From positions 1 to 41,871 of the forward strand of contig JAJRZT010000027.1 in assembly GCA_024275115.1 (NCBI GenBank): 41,871 bases of DNA, in the 5' to 3' direction. Of the stretch, positions 25,198-33,468 are shown piece after piece; the stretch's first letter is position 1, and the number at the start of each line of letters is the position of its first letter. Under the pieces are notes generated by a model that saw only the letters and a program-made list of their open reading frames with translations, made no database searches and had not been told where the DNA came from. The position numbers were made by a program, and so were the translations under genes. This DNA comes from Gammaproteobacteria bacterium (GTDB lineage: Bacteria > Pseudomonadota > Gammaproteobacteria > UBA6429 > Thiohalophilaceae).

Positions 25198-26448
25198 TTA
25201 ACGTAACTTACCAATCACTAACGTACCATTAGTACCACCAAACCCAAAGGAGTTTGATAAGGCTGTCTCGATTTTCATGTCACGTGCGGTATTGGGTACA
25301 AAGTCCAGGTCACAACCGGCATCAATATCTGGATTAAATATGTTAATTGTTGGTGAAGCAATCTGATCACGGATACACAGTGTCGTGAAAATAGCTTCCA
25401 TACCACCTGCTGCACCCAGACCATGGCCGGTCATTGACTTGGTAGAGCTCATTGCCAGTTTATAAGCATGGTCGCCAAAGGTTGATTTTACTGCATGGCA
25501 TTCCGCCGCATCGCCTGCAGGTGTCGACGTGCCATGTGCATTAATATAATGAATTTCGTCAGGATTAACCCCGGCATTTTTAAGTGCCAGATTCATACAA
25601 CGACTGGCACCTTCGCCACCTTTTGAGGGTAAGGTCATATGATACGCATCGCCACTTAGGCCATAACCGAGGACTTCTGCATAAATGGTTGCACCACGTT
25701 TTTTGGCAAATTCGTATTCTTCTAAAACAACAACACCGGCACCATCACTTAAGACAAAACCATCACGGTCTTTATCCCACGGCCGACTGGCTGTTTCAGG
25801 GTCATCATTGCGCGTTGACAGTGCTCTTGCTGATGCAAATCCACCTAAGCAAGTTGGGCTACTCGCCATTTCTGCACCACCGGCAACCATCACATCGGCA
25901 TCACCGTATTCAATTAAACGTGCCGCATCACCAATACTGTGTGTACCGGTTGCGCATGCAGTCACCACCGCAATATTGGGCCCTTTCAAACCGTACATAA
26001 CCGACAAGTTACCCGAAATCATATTAATGATGTTACTGGGGACAAAGAACGGGGAAATTTTTCGTGCGCCACCTTTTAAAAAACTATCGTGGCCTTTTTC
26101 AATACCAGGTAAACCGCCAATGCCCGAACCAATAGCAACACCCATCCGAGGCGCATTTTCTTCAGTCACTTCCAACCCTGCATCGGCAATCGCTTCTGCG
26201 GCTGCAACAATGCCGTAATGGATAAAGGTATCCATTTTTTTAGCATCTTTAGGTTTAATTACATTCGAGCTGTCGAAGTCAGCACTAATTGATCCACCAA
26301 TTTGTGATGAAAAATCAGAGACATCAAAATGTGATATCCGCTTCACACCGCTTTTACCGGCTACAATATTTTCCCAGGAAGATTTAACATCTAAACCCAC
26401 TGGCGAGACCATACCAAGTCCGGTAATAACAACACGACGTTTACTCAC
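25198..26448 (-). CDS. fabF: 3-oxoacyl-ACP synthase II
   Basis: Condensing enzyme that elongates acyl-ACP with malonyl-ACP; 416 residues. The Cys-His-His triad is visible: C165 in TACATGTHS, then [11 protein letters not shown] and [13 protein letters not shown] chose the GTG at 26448, 7 bases after GAGG (26456-26459), which gives [12 protein letters not shown], matching E. coli FabF. The GTG six bases further upstream sits only one base from the Shine-Dalgarno. It follows acpP after about 160 bases that hold an attenuating hairpin, the common acpP-fabF arrangement. Confidence 0.96.
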   Translation of the reverse strand: MSKRRVVITGLGMVSPVGLDVKSSWENIVAGKSGVKRISHFDVSDFSSQIGGSISADFDSSNVIKPKDAKKMDTFIHYGIVAAAEAIADAGLEVTEENAPRMGVAIGSGIGGLPGIEKGHDSFLKGGARKISPFFVPSNIINMISGNLSVMYGLKGPNIAVVTACATGTHSIGDAARLIEYGDADVMVAGGAEMASSPTCLGGFASARALSTRNDDPETASRPWDKDRDGFVLSDGAGVVVLEEYEFAKKRGATIYAEVLGYGLSGDAYHMTLPSKGGEGASRCMNLALKNAGVNPDEIHYINAHGTSTPAGDAAECHAVKSTFGDHAYKLAMSSTKSMTGHGLGAAGGMEAIFTTLCIRDQIASPTINIFNPDIDAGCDLDFVPNTARDMKIETALSNSFGFGGTNGTLVIGKLR

Positions 26449-26518
26449 AAACACACCTCAAAAAAACTCTAAGTGACAAGATTAATGGTTAAGTAACAAA
26501 TTACCAAACTTAACAATG

Positions 26519-26547
26519 TAAAAAGCCGCACTTAAACAGTACGGCTG
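26519..26547 (-). terminator. Intrinsic terminator/attenuator between acpP and fabF
   Basis: AGCCG and ACT pair with AGT and CGGCT around a five-base loop with one mismatch (26525-26547). On the minus strand TTTTT follows. It lies about 65 bases after the acpP stop, so most acpP transcripts may end here, with some reading through to fabF. This would fit the high demand for acyl carrier protein. Confidence 0.75.
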
Positions 26548-26611
26548 GCATTTACTTTTTGGGTATTCTTATTTTATTTAGAACCCAAGTAATGCATTGA
26601 ACACTACAATA

Positions 26612-26845
26612 TTAAGTATTCTTTGTTACGTAATCGATAGCTTGCTGAACCGTTGTAATCTTTTCAGCATCTTCATCAGGAATTTCAGTTTCAAACTCTT
26701 CTTCTAATGCCATTACTAATTCAACGGTATCAAGTGAGTCTGCGCCCAGATCGTCAACAAATGAAGCTTCTTTAGTGACTTCCTCAGCTTTAACACCAAG
26801 TTGTTCGATTACAATCTTTTCTACGCGTTCTTCAACACTGCTCAT
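26612..26845 (-). CDS. acpP: Acyl carrier protein
   Basis: 77-residue acidic carrier of growing acyl chains. The phosphopantetheine attachment serine is S37 in [18 protein letters not shown], the family signature. Length and charge match E. coli AcpP. It lies between fabG and fabF, the canonical place, with about 150 bases on each side. A 6-base GACGCT/AGCGTC hairpin (26909-26933) lies between fabG and acpP. GAGG stands about 12 bases before the ATG. Confidence 0.98.
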   Translation of the reverse strand: MSSVEERVEKIVIEQLGVKAEEVTKEASFVDDLGADSLDTVELVMALEEEFETEIPDEDAEKITTVQQAIDYVTKNT

Positions 26846-26997
26846 CTCTGTTCTTTCCTCTATAATTTTGTCAGCAAAACTGCTGGGTGCGGTATTGTAT
26901 TGAAATATGACGCTTTATGCCATAGCCAGCGTCTAATTGCGCTTTTTTATTTTCAAATATAACAGTATCTTTAAATTTCAATAGCTTATAAGCACTA

Positions 26998-27741
26998 TTA
27001 TGTCATATACATGCCGCCATTAACATGAATCGTTTCACCGGTGATGTAACTGGCCGATTTTGATGCTAAAAATGTGACCGCATTGGCTATTTCTACGGCA
27101 TCGCCTAAACGCCCAAGCGGTACTTTTGTTAATAAGGCTTCACGCTGCTCATCAGGCAATGCTTTTGTCATATCGGTGTCGATAAAGCCAGGAGCCACTA
27201 CATTAACGGTAATGCCCCTCGAACCCACTTCCTGTGCCAATGACTTACTAAACCCAATAACACCCGCTTTGGCGGCCGAATAGTTGGTTTGCCCTGCATT
27301 TCCAGATACGCCGACGACCGATGCAATACTGATAATGCGCCCCTTACGTGCCTTCATCATGCCACGTAACACCGCTTTGCTTAAGCGATAGATTGAGCTG
27401 AGGTTGGTGTTCATAATATCGTCCCACTCTGCGGCTTTCATTCGCATTAGCAGGTTGTCACGGGTAATACCGGCATTATTGACCAAAATCGACACCGGCC
27501 CTTTGTCATCGGCAATGCGTTTGATAACGGCTGCAATACTGTCTTCATCGGTGACATTCATCACCAGACCTTGGCCTTCAATACCATTATCTTTCATATA
27601 CTTAGATATGCTTTCTGCACCTTTTTCTGAAGTTGCAGTACCGTAAACATAAGCCCCTTTTGAGCCCAAATCCAGTGCAATGGCCTGGCCAATACCGCGG
27701 CTTGCGCCAGAAACTAAAGCAATTTCATTTTTGAGTTCCAT
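26998..27741 (-). CDS. fabG: 3-oxoacyl-ACP reductase
   Basis: NADPH-dependent short-chain dehydrogenase that reduces 3-oxoacyl-ACP; 247 residues. The cofactor motif is GASRGIGQA (15-23), then NNAG (ILVNNAGITRD), and the catalytic Ser-Tyr-Lys is in SIASVVG and NYSAAKAG. The C-terminal ITGETIHVNGGMYM is typical of FabG. AGGA precedes the ATG by about 8 bases. It is 37 bases downstream of fabD in the fab operon. Confidence 0.96.
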   Translation of the reverse strand: MELKNEIALVSGASRGIGQAIALDLGSKGAYVYGTATSEKGAESISKYMKDNGIEGQGLVMNVTDEDSIAAVIKRIADDKGPVSILVNNAGITRDNLLMRMKAAEWDDIMNTNLSSIYRLSKAVLRGMMKARKGRIISIASVVGVSGNAGQTNYSAAKAGVIGFSKSLAQEVGSRGITVNVVAPGFIDTDMTKALPDEQREALLTKVPLGRLGDAVEIANAVTFLASKSASYITGETIHVNGGMYMT

Positions 27742-27778
27742 CGCTATTCCTTTATTTTAAGTTAATTTAGTTAGCTGC

Positions 27779-28708
27779 TTATTCAGCCGATAAAGCCTTG
27801 TCAAAGCTGGCCGGGTCAAAGATCGCTGCTGCCGACATGCTTTTATCTATGCGCTTGTTTAAACCAATAAGCACCCGCCCTGGCCCACATTCAATCAGTT
27901 GATCCACCCCGTCCGCAGCCATTTTCTGGATGGTTCCCACCCAGCGTACCGGATTAAATAATTGGCGTACCAGTGCATCGCGTATTTTATCCGTATCGGT
28001 TTCAGTGGCCACGTCCACATTATTAATCACCGGAATGGCAGCCGGACTAAATACAATGGATTTTAGTTTTTCGGCCAGTTGCTCTGCTGCCGGTTTCATT
28101 AAATCACAATGCGAAGGCACACTCACCGGCAAGGGCAATGCACGTTTAGCGCCCATTTCTTTGGCAACAATGACAATGCGTTCGACAGCGGCTTTACTAC
28201 CAGCAACCACCACCTGCCCAGGAGAATTATAATTAACCGCTTGCAGCACCTCGCCTTTGGCTGCCTGTTTGCAGGCTTCAACCACTTGTGCATCTTCTAA
28301 ACCTAAAATAGCGGCCATGCCACCTTGCCCTTCCGGCACCGCTTGTTGCATAAACTGACCACGTGCTTCAACCAGTTTTATCGCATCGCTAAAATCTAAA
28401 ACACCCGCACAAACCAAAGCACTGTATTCACCTAAACTATGCCCCGCCAATATAAGCGGCATTGCGCCACCCTTGACCTGCCAGACTTTCCAGCAAGCCA
28501 CTCCCGCCGCTAATAAAGCCGGTTGAGTGATATCGGTTGAGTTTAATTTTTCCTGCGGGCCTTGCTGGGTGATATCCCACAAGTCATAACCTAACGCATC
28601 ACTGGCTATTTTAAATGTATCGAGCACAACCGACTCGGCTTCTGCAAGCTCTTTGAGCATACCTATAGATTGAGAACCCTGACCAGGAAATACAAACGCT
28701 AACGACAT
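27779..28708 (-). CDS. fabD: Malonyl-CoA:ACP transacylase
   Basis: Transfers malonyl from CoA to ACP for chain extension; 309 residues, as in E. coli. The entry motif FPGQGSQSIGML (7-18) and the nucleophile elbow GHSLGEYSAL with S91 are intact. The second catalytic histidine lies in VPSHCDLM, and QLIECGPGRVLIGLNKR is the conserved end. AAGGTG precedes the ATG. It is separated from fabH by 180 bases holding a palindromic repeat. Confidence 0.96.
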   Translation of the reverse strand: MSLAFVFPGQGSQSIGMLKELAEAESVVLDTFKIASDALGYDLWDITQQGPQEKLNSTDITQPALLAAGVACWKVWQVKGGAMPLILAGHSLGEYSALVCAGVLDFSDAIKLVEARGQFMQQAVPEGQGGMAAILGLEDAQVVEACKQAAKGEVLQAVNYNSPGQVVVAGSKAAVERIVIVAKEMGAKRALPLPVSVPSHCDLMKPAAEQLAEKLKSIVFSPAAIPVINNVDVATETDTDKIRDALVRQLFNPVRWVGTIQKMAADGVDQLIECGPGRVLIGLNKRIDKSMSAAAIFDPASFDKALSAE

Positions 28709-28766
28709 GTTACACCTTACGATTTAAATATATTTTAATTGTTAATAACACTTTGTATTTCAGTAC

Positions 28767-28845
28767 GTAGCCCGGATGCAGCAAAGCGAAATCCGGGAAG
28801 GTTGATGCCTGCTTCCCGGACTGCATTTTATTCCATCCGGACTAC
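28767..28845. repeat. Nested palindromic repeat inserted between fabH and fabD
   Basis: Outer arms GTAGCCCGGATG (28767-28778) and CATCCGGACTAC (28834-28845) pair with one mismatch. Inner arms TCCGGGAAG (28792-28800) and CTTCCCGGA (28812-28820) pair perfectly. The AGCCCGGATGCAGC core looks like a dispersed bacterial repeat of the REP or small-palindrome kind. A further hairpin TCATTGCA/TGCAATGA follows at 28859-28885, just beyond the fabH stop. Neither has a terminator-like T-run. Confidence 0.8.
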
Positions 28846-28888
28846 TTGCTGTTGTCAGTCATTGCATGTGATAACTGTGCAATGACGC

Positions 28889-29860
28889 TTATAACTTTAA
28901 CAATGCCGAACCCCAGGTAAATCCGCCACCAAATGCTTCGAGTAATAACGTTTGCCCAGGTTTAATGCGACCATCACGCACTGCAGTGTCCAGTGCCAGC
29001 GGTATAGAAGCAGCCGAAGTATTGCCATGCTCACCAACGGTTACAACCACATGTTCCATTGATAAGTCTAATTTTTTTGCAGCCGCTTTTATAATACGAA
29101 TATTCGCCTGATGTGGCACTAGCCAGTCAATATCTGATTTTTGCATATTGTTTGCAGATAAGGTTTCATCTGCAATTCTACCTAAAGTGTTCACTGCAAC
29201 TTTAAAAACTTCATTGCCTTTCATTGTCATAAAGGCTTTACCTTCTTTAAGTACTTCGGGGTGTTCTGAAATACCGGCAGGTACAGTTAATAATTCTTTA
29301 TACTTACCATCAGCATGAATATGGGTGGATAAAATACCCGGCTCCGTCGATGCTCTTAAAATAACCGCACCCGCACCATCGCCAAATAACACGCAAGTAC
29401 CACGGTCAGTCCAGTCAATAATATTCGATAAGGTTTCAGCACCAATAACTAAAGCACATTGATACTGACCGCCTTTAATAAACGCATCAGCAACACTCAA
29501 TGCATAAACAAAGCCCGTACAAACAGCTTGCACGTCAAAAGCCGGGCAACCATGAATATCTAAACGTTCCTGTAAGATACAGGCCGTACTGGGAAAAATT
29601 CTATCAGGCGTTGTGGTAGCAACAATAATTAAATCAATATCATCTTTAGTTACCTTAGCCGCAAGCATTGCGGCAAGGGAAGCTTTTTCAGCCAGGTCAG
29701 CGGTTGTTTCACCTTTAGCGATATGGCGTTTTTTAATCCCGGTACGTTCTCTAATCCATTCATCGGAAGTGTCCACTAATTTCTCAAGATCTGCATTAGT
29801 AACAACATTTTCAGGCAAATAACTACCCGTACCTGTAATTTTCGAATATATTGTTGCCAT
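28889..29860 (-). CDS. fabH: 3-oxoacyl-ACP synthase III
   Basis: Initiates fatty-acid synthesis by condensing acetyl-CoA with malonyl-ACP; 323 residues. The Cys-His-Asn triad is present: C114 in [12 protein letters not shown], His in [11 protein letters not shown], Asn in [10 protein letters not shown]. The C-terminal [11 protein letters not shown] is the family end, close to the usual GLTWGSAL. The start codon shares one base with the plsX stop (TAATG), which indicates translational coupling between phospholipid and fatty-acid initiation genes, the usual plsX-fabH order. Confidence 0.97.
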   Translation of the reverse strand: MATIYSKITGTGSYLPENVVTNADLEKLVDTSDEWIRERTGIKKRHIAKGETTADLAEKASLAAMLAAKVTKDDIDLIIVATTTPDRIFPSTACILQERLDIHGCPAFDVQAVCTGFVYALSVADAFIKGGQYQCALVIGAETLSNIIDWTDRGTCVLFGDGAGAVILRASTEPGILSTHIHADGKYKELLTVPAGISEHPEVLKEGKAFMTMKGNEVFKVAVNTLGRIADETLSANNMQKSDIDWLVPHQANIRIIKAAAKKLDLSMEHVVVTVGEHGNTSAASIPLALDTAVRDGRIKPGQTLLLEAFGGGFTWGSALLKL

Positions 29861-30903
29861 TAACCTGCTTGCCTTTCAACTAAATGCATTTCGAGTATAT
29901 CGGTAATTCGCAAAGGAACATTTTGTTTAACTTCCTGAATAGCCACTTCAACAGCACGTGCAAATGAATAAGCGTCGGCACCACCGTGGCTCTTAATCAC
30001 AATACCTTGCAGGCCAAGAAAGCTGGCACCATTGTATTCACGCGGGTCAATATTCTTACGAAAGGACTTTAAGATAGGCATAACTAACAAACCCATTATT
30101 TTCGTTAACAGATTTCGTTTGAAAGATTGCTTCATATAATGGGAAAATAACTTGGCAACACCTTCACTGGCTTTAAGCATAATATTGCCAACAAAGCCGT
30201 CGCAAACAACAACATCGGCATCGCCCATATAAATACCGTCACCTTCGACATAGCCAGTAAAGTTCAAGTCACTCTCGTTCAGGATCTTTGCAGCTTCTTT
30301 AACTGTTTCGTTACCTTTAATATCTTCTTCACCAATATTTAATAACGCCACTGTTGGATTCTTTTTGTTATCCAGCGCACTGACTAACGCCGAGCCCATC
30401 ACCGCAAATTCATAAAGGCCTTTTGGTGATGTTTCAACATTCGCACCCAAATCCAGTACATGCGTATGCCCTTTTACTGTTGGCAAAGCAGCACAAATGG
30501 CGGGACGATCAATGCCGGCTAACATTTTAAGAACAAAACGTGCGGTTGCCATTAAGGCACCGGTATTGCCGGCACTTACGCAGGCATCAGCATCACCTTG
30601 CTTTACAAGATTAATCGCAACGCGCATTGAGGAATCTTTTTTACCACGCAAAGCCATTGCAGGTGCTTCATTGGAACCCACTGTTTGCGTTGTATGCTGT
30701 ATGGATATGCGTGCGTGATTTTTTCTGGATGAATGCGTTTGGTATTCAACCATTTTGTCATTAAGTATCGTTTCATCGCCCGTTATAATTAAATTAACGT
30801 TAGGGTAATGTTTTAATATATCAAATGCGGCAGGCACGACACTGTCGGGGCCAAAATCCCCACCCATACCATCAAGCGAAATTGTTATCGTTTTATTATT
30901 CAT
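29860..30903 (-). CDS. plsX: Phosphate acyltransferase PlsX
   Basis: Converts acyl-ACP to acyl-phosphate for glycerol-3-phosphate acylation; peripheral membrane enzyme of 347 residues. Family motifs are [12 protein letters not shown] at the N-terminus, [21 protein letters not shown], and [13 protein letters not shown]. It lies between rpmF and fabH, as in E. coli. A strong hairpin (30941-30966) separates it from rpmF. No clear Shine-Dalgarno is seen beyond GAAAG. Confidence 0.96.
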   Translation of the reverse strand: MNNKTITISLDGMGGDFGPDSVVPAAFDILKHYPNVNLIITGDETILNDKMVEYQTHSSRKNHARISIQHTTQTVGSNEAPAMALRGKKDSSMRVAINLVKQGDADACVSAGNTGALMATARFVLKMLAGIDRPAICAALPTVKGHTHVLDLGANVETSPKGLYEFAVMGSALVSALDNKKNPTVALLNIGEEDIKGNETVKEAAKILNESDLNFTGYVEGDGIYMGDADVVVCDGFVGNIMLKASEGVAKLFSHYMKQSFKRNLLTKIMGLLVMPILKSFRKNIDPREYNGASFLGLQGIVIKSHGGADAYSFARAVEVAIQEVKQNVPLRITDILEMHLVERQAG

Positions 30904-30940
30904 TGATGACTTTCATAAAATTTAACGGCGTTACTAACGA

Positions 30941-30966
30941 TAACGGGACAGTAACCTGTCCCGTTA
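30941..30966. other. Perfect 11-base hairpin between rpmF and plsX
   Basis: TAACGGGACAG (30941-30951) and CTGTCCCGTTA (30956-30966) form a perfect stem with a four-base loop. There is no T-run on the minus strand, so it is not a standard intrinsic terminator. It could be an RNA processing or stability site that sets rpmF and plsX message levels apart; that role is inference. Confidence 0.6.
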
Positions 30967-31043
30967 TGTAAGCGACACATTGTATTGAAATAACAAATCA
31001 ATCCACTGTGTTTAAATACCACTGTATTTAAATAAAAGAAACG

Positions 31044-31220
31044 CTAGCTATTTGTATCGACAACTTTACGACCACGATAATAACCATCGGGGCTTATATG
31101 ATGGCGCAAATGTGTTTCTCCCGTTGTAGGCTCGATAGATAATGCATTTCCTGTTAATGCATCATGAGAACGACGCATGCCACGACGTGAAGTACTTTTT
31201 TTGCTCTTTTGAACAGCCAT
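31044..31220 (-). CDS. rpmF: 50S ribosomal protein L32
   Basis: 58-residue ribosomal protein of the large subunit, beginning [20 protein letters not shown] and ending with the basic segment YYRGRKVVD. It is strongly basic in the first 20 residues. A GAGGA ribosome site lies close upstream on the minus strand. It starts 18 bases after the yceD stop; yceD-rpmF-plsX is the conserved gammaproteobacterial order. The zinc cysteines found in some L32 proteins are absent, as in E. coli. Confidence 0.96.
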   Translation of the reverse strand: MAVQKSKKSTSRRGMRRSHDALTGNALSIEPTTGETHLRHHISPDGYYRGRKVVDTNS

Positions 31221-31238
31221 TACAATGTTCCTCTTAAC

Positions 31239-31829
31239 TTACTCTTTTGAATCGGGTTTAATATCTGCCAGTACTGCGAAAGGATTTTTCCTTTTCGCCG
31301 TTGCCTGGCTTGTGTTATCTTGCACTTCAACTTGCTCAGCCGAACGATTAACTTTAACCGCCGGTTTACACACAGACTCATCGTGCATAGGCACCTGCGG
31401 AAGCGCAAGAAGAATTTCATCTTCTATCATGTCGTTCAACATCAGCGGTGTTGACTCAATAAGATAGGGTTCGTAACCAACCACGAGCTCATCTATCTGG
31501 TGTTCATGTTCAACAAAAGCTAAAGCAACCTTTGTATTAAGCGACCACTTCATTGGCTGCAAACAACGCTGACAACAAAGTGATAACTCAGCAACCAAAC
31601 TACCGGTTACACAGTGCACTTTGCCAGAATGTACGTTTCCAATATCCACATCAAAATCAAACTGGACTTTAACCACCCCTTCGCTAGAAGTAAGCAGCTC
31701 GCTTAAGCGTTCAAAACGCGAAATTTTAATCTCGCCATAAAGCTGTTGCCTTGCGGCAGCTAGCCGAATGGGATCTATTTGAACCGGTAAACGCGAGTTA
31801 ATCGCAGACGAATTTTGGTGCTTCGACAT
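31239..31829 (-). CDS. yceD: YceD (DUF177) 23S rRNA accumulation protein
   Basis: 196 residues from the ATG at 31829; a TTG three codons earlier is the alternative. DUF177/YceD proteins are needed for normal 23S rRNA levels and are nearly always encoded just before rpmF. The family's cysteine-containing core CCQRCLQPM (about 85-93) is present, followed by an acidic middle part ending in IEDEILLALPQVPMH. The C-terminal Asn/Pro/Phe motif KRKNPFAVL matches family members. There is no ribosome site, and the promoter at 31839-31867 places the transcription start almost at the ATG. Confidence 0.93.
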   Translation of the reverse strand: MSKHQNSSAINSRLPVQIDPIRLAAARQQLYGEIKISRFERLSELLTSSEGVVKVQFDFDVDIGNVHSGKVHCVTGSLVAELSLCCQRCLQPMKWSLNTKVALAFVEHEHQIDELVVGYEPYLIESTPLMLNDMIEDEILLALPQVPMHDESVCKPAVKVNRSAEQVEVQDNTSQATAKRKNPFAVLADIKPDSKE

Positions 31830-31838
31830 AGGGCGCAA

Positions 31839-31867
31839 ATTTTAACGGTCTGGCTAACTTCTGTCAA
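31839..31867 (-). promoter_or_regulatory. Promoter of the yceD-rpmF-plsX-fab operon
   Basis: On the minus strand a perfect TTGACA (31862-31867) is followed after 17 bases by TAAAAT (31839-31844). The -10 box ends 9 bases before the yceD ATG, so the message should have a leader of only about 0-4 bases. The bases in between are GC-rich (GCGCCC), like the tRNA promoter in this window. Confidence 0.75.
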
Positions 31868-31976
31868 AGTAAATCATTGATTTTTGATGAATAAACCAGA
31901 ATAAATAACCATGATATTAAAGTGGTTATTTACTGTACCCCAAGCCATTAAAATCAACATTTTAACACTTTTTTGT

Positions 31977-32005
31977 TTCAATCTGCACAAGCAAAATACT
32001 ACAAT
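31977..32005 (+). promoter_or_regulatory. Possible leaderless promoter of pycA
   Basis: TACAAT (32000-32005) ends six bases before the pycA ATG. A poor -35 (TTCAAT, 31977-31982) lies 17 bases upstream. If real, transcription would start at or within a base of the A of ATG. The lack of any Shine-Dalgarno fits this. The weak -35 keeps confidence low. Confidence 0.4.
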
Positions 32006-32011
32006 GCCCAG

Positions 32012-33430
32012 ATGATTAAAAAAGTGCTAATTGCCAATCGGGGCGAAATTGCGGTGCGTATTGTACGTGCCTGTGCAGAAATGGGGATTAAATCCGTTGC
32101 TGTCTATGCCGAAGCAGACCGCTATGCCCTGCACGTCCGAAAGGCCGATGAAGCGTATAGTTTAGGCCCAGACACCGTCACCGGCTACCTGAACGCCCAC
32201 CGTTTAGTCAATTTAGCCATTGAAACCGGCTGCAACGCACTGCACCCTGGCTATGGGTTTTTATCAGAAAACCCCGAACTCGCGGAAATATGCGAGCGCC
32301 GTAATATTCAGTTTATTGGCCCGAGCCGCGATGTTGTTCGCAATATGGGCGACAAAACCCATGCGCGAAAAACCATGGTGGCTGCGGGTGTTCCCGTTAC
32401 CCCTGGCAGTACCGGCAATATAGCGGACATTGAAGACGCGATAAAAATTTCTGTTGATATTGGCTACCCGATAATGCTCAAAGCAACTAATGGCGGCGGC
32501 GGACGCGGCATTCGCCAGTGTCACAATGAAGAAGAACTACGCCAGAATTACCCACGGGTTATTTCCGAAGCGGAAAAAGCCTTTGGCAGCGGCGACGTGT
32601 TTATCGAAAAATTCATTGCCGACCCACGCCATATCGAAGTGCAGATCCTCGCTGATAAGCACGGTCACGTTATCCACCTCTACGAGCGCGACTGCTCCAT
32701 TCAACGCCGCCACCAGAAATTAATTGAAATTGCGCCTTCACCGCAACTGAGTTCTGAGCAACGTGAATACATCGGCGAGCTTGCGGTTAAAGCCGCCACT
32801 GCCTGTAGCTATACCAACGCCGGTACGGTTGAATTCCTGATGGATGAAAATGACAATTTTTACTTTATGGAAATGAATACCCGCTTACAGGTTGAGCACA
32901 CGATTACCGAAGAAATTACCGGCATTGATATTGTGCAGGAACAAATTCGTATTGCCAGTGGCCTTATCCTACGTTATCAGCAACAGGACATTTCCATACG
33001 CGGCTATGCCATGGAGTTCCGAATTAATGCCGAAGATCCTAAAAATGACTTTTTACCCAGTTTTGGCAAAATCACCCGCTACTTTGCCGCTGGTGGCCCC
33101 GGCGTGCGCACCGATGGCGCCATTTATACCGGTTACGAAATTCCTCCCTATTATGATTCCATGTGTGCCAAACTCATCGTCTGGTCACGCGACTGGGACA
33201 GCCTGGTTGATCGCGGTATTCGCGCCCTACGGGATATGGGTGTTTACGGCATTAAAACAACCATCCCCTATCATCTTGAAATTTTAAAGTCAGCCAGTTT
33301 TCAAACCGGACGCTTTAACACCGGTTTCGTTGAACAACATCCGGAACTTTTAAATTACTCGTTAAAACGCTCCAATAAAGCCGTTGCAACCGCCGTTGCA
33401 ACCGCCGTTGCAGCCAGTATGGGGCTTTAA
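32012..33430 (+). CDS. pycA: Biotin carboxylase subunit of a probable two-subunit pyruvate carboxylase
   Basis: ATP-grasp biotin carboxylase of 472 residues from the ATG at 32012, which gives the family N-terminus MIKKVLIANRGEIAVR. A longer frame starting at TTG 31973 adds 13 unconserved residues. Visible marks are LHPGYGFLSENPE, the glycine-rich ATP loop KATNGGGGRGIR, ERDCSIQRRHQKLIE and EMNTRLQVEHTITE. It charges biotin on the partner subunit with bicarbonate and ATP. The next gene, 38 bases on, encodes carboxyltransferase plus biotinyl domains, so this is PycA (or a 2-oxoglutarate carboxylase subunit) rather than AccC of acetyl-CoA carboxylase, although AccC is nearly identical in sequence. 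The C-terminus ends in a repeated Ala-Val-Ala-Thr tail. Confidence 0.85.
   Translation: MIKKVLIANRGEIAVRIVRACAEMGIKSVAVYAEADRYALHVRKADEAYSLGPDTVTGYLNAHRLVNLAIETGCNALHPGYGFLSENPELAEICERRNIQFIGPSRDVVRNMGDKTHARKTMVAAGVPVTPGSTGNIADIEDAIKISVDIGYPIMLKATNGGGGRGIRQCHNEEELRQNYPRVISEAEKAFGSGDVFIEKFIADPRHIEVQILADKHGHVIHLYERDCSIQRRHQKLIEIAPSPQLSSEQREYIGELAVKAATACSYTNAGTVEFLMDENDNFYFMEMNTRLQVEHTITEEITGIDIVQEQIRIASGLILRYQQQDISIRGYAMEFRINAEDPKNDFLPSFGKITRYFAAGGPGVRTDGAIYTGYEIPPYYDSMCAKLIVWSRDWDSLVDRGIRALRDMGVYGIKTTIPYHLEILKSASFQTGRFNTGFVEQHPELLNYSLKRSNKAVATAVATAVAASMGL
33380..33415 (+). repeat. Three-copy 12-bp repeat in the pycA 3' end
   Basis: GCCGTTGCAACC occurs at 33380 and 33392, and with one change at 33404. 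It keeps frame and encodes AVAT-AVAT-AVAA just before the stop. Slippage at such a repeat would add or drop four residues without a frameshift. Confidence 0.85.
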
Positions 33431-33468
33431 GTCAAGTATGTTTATAAAATCGAAGGAAACAAAGCAGC

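Noticed and set aside
31973-32011. Upstream TTG start for pycA
   Set aside because: It adds 13 residues absent from the family; the ATG at 32012 gives the conserved MIKKVLIANRGEIAVR start.
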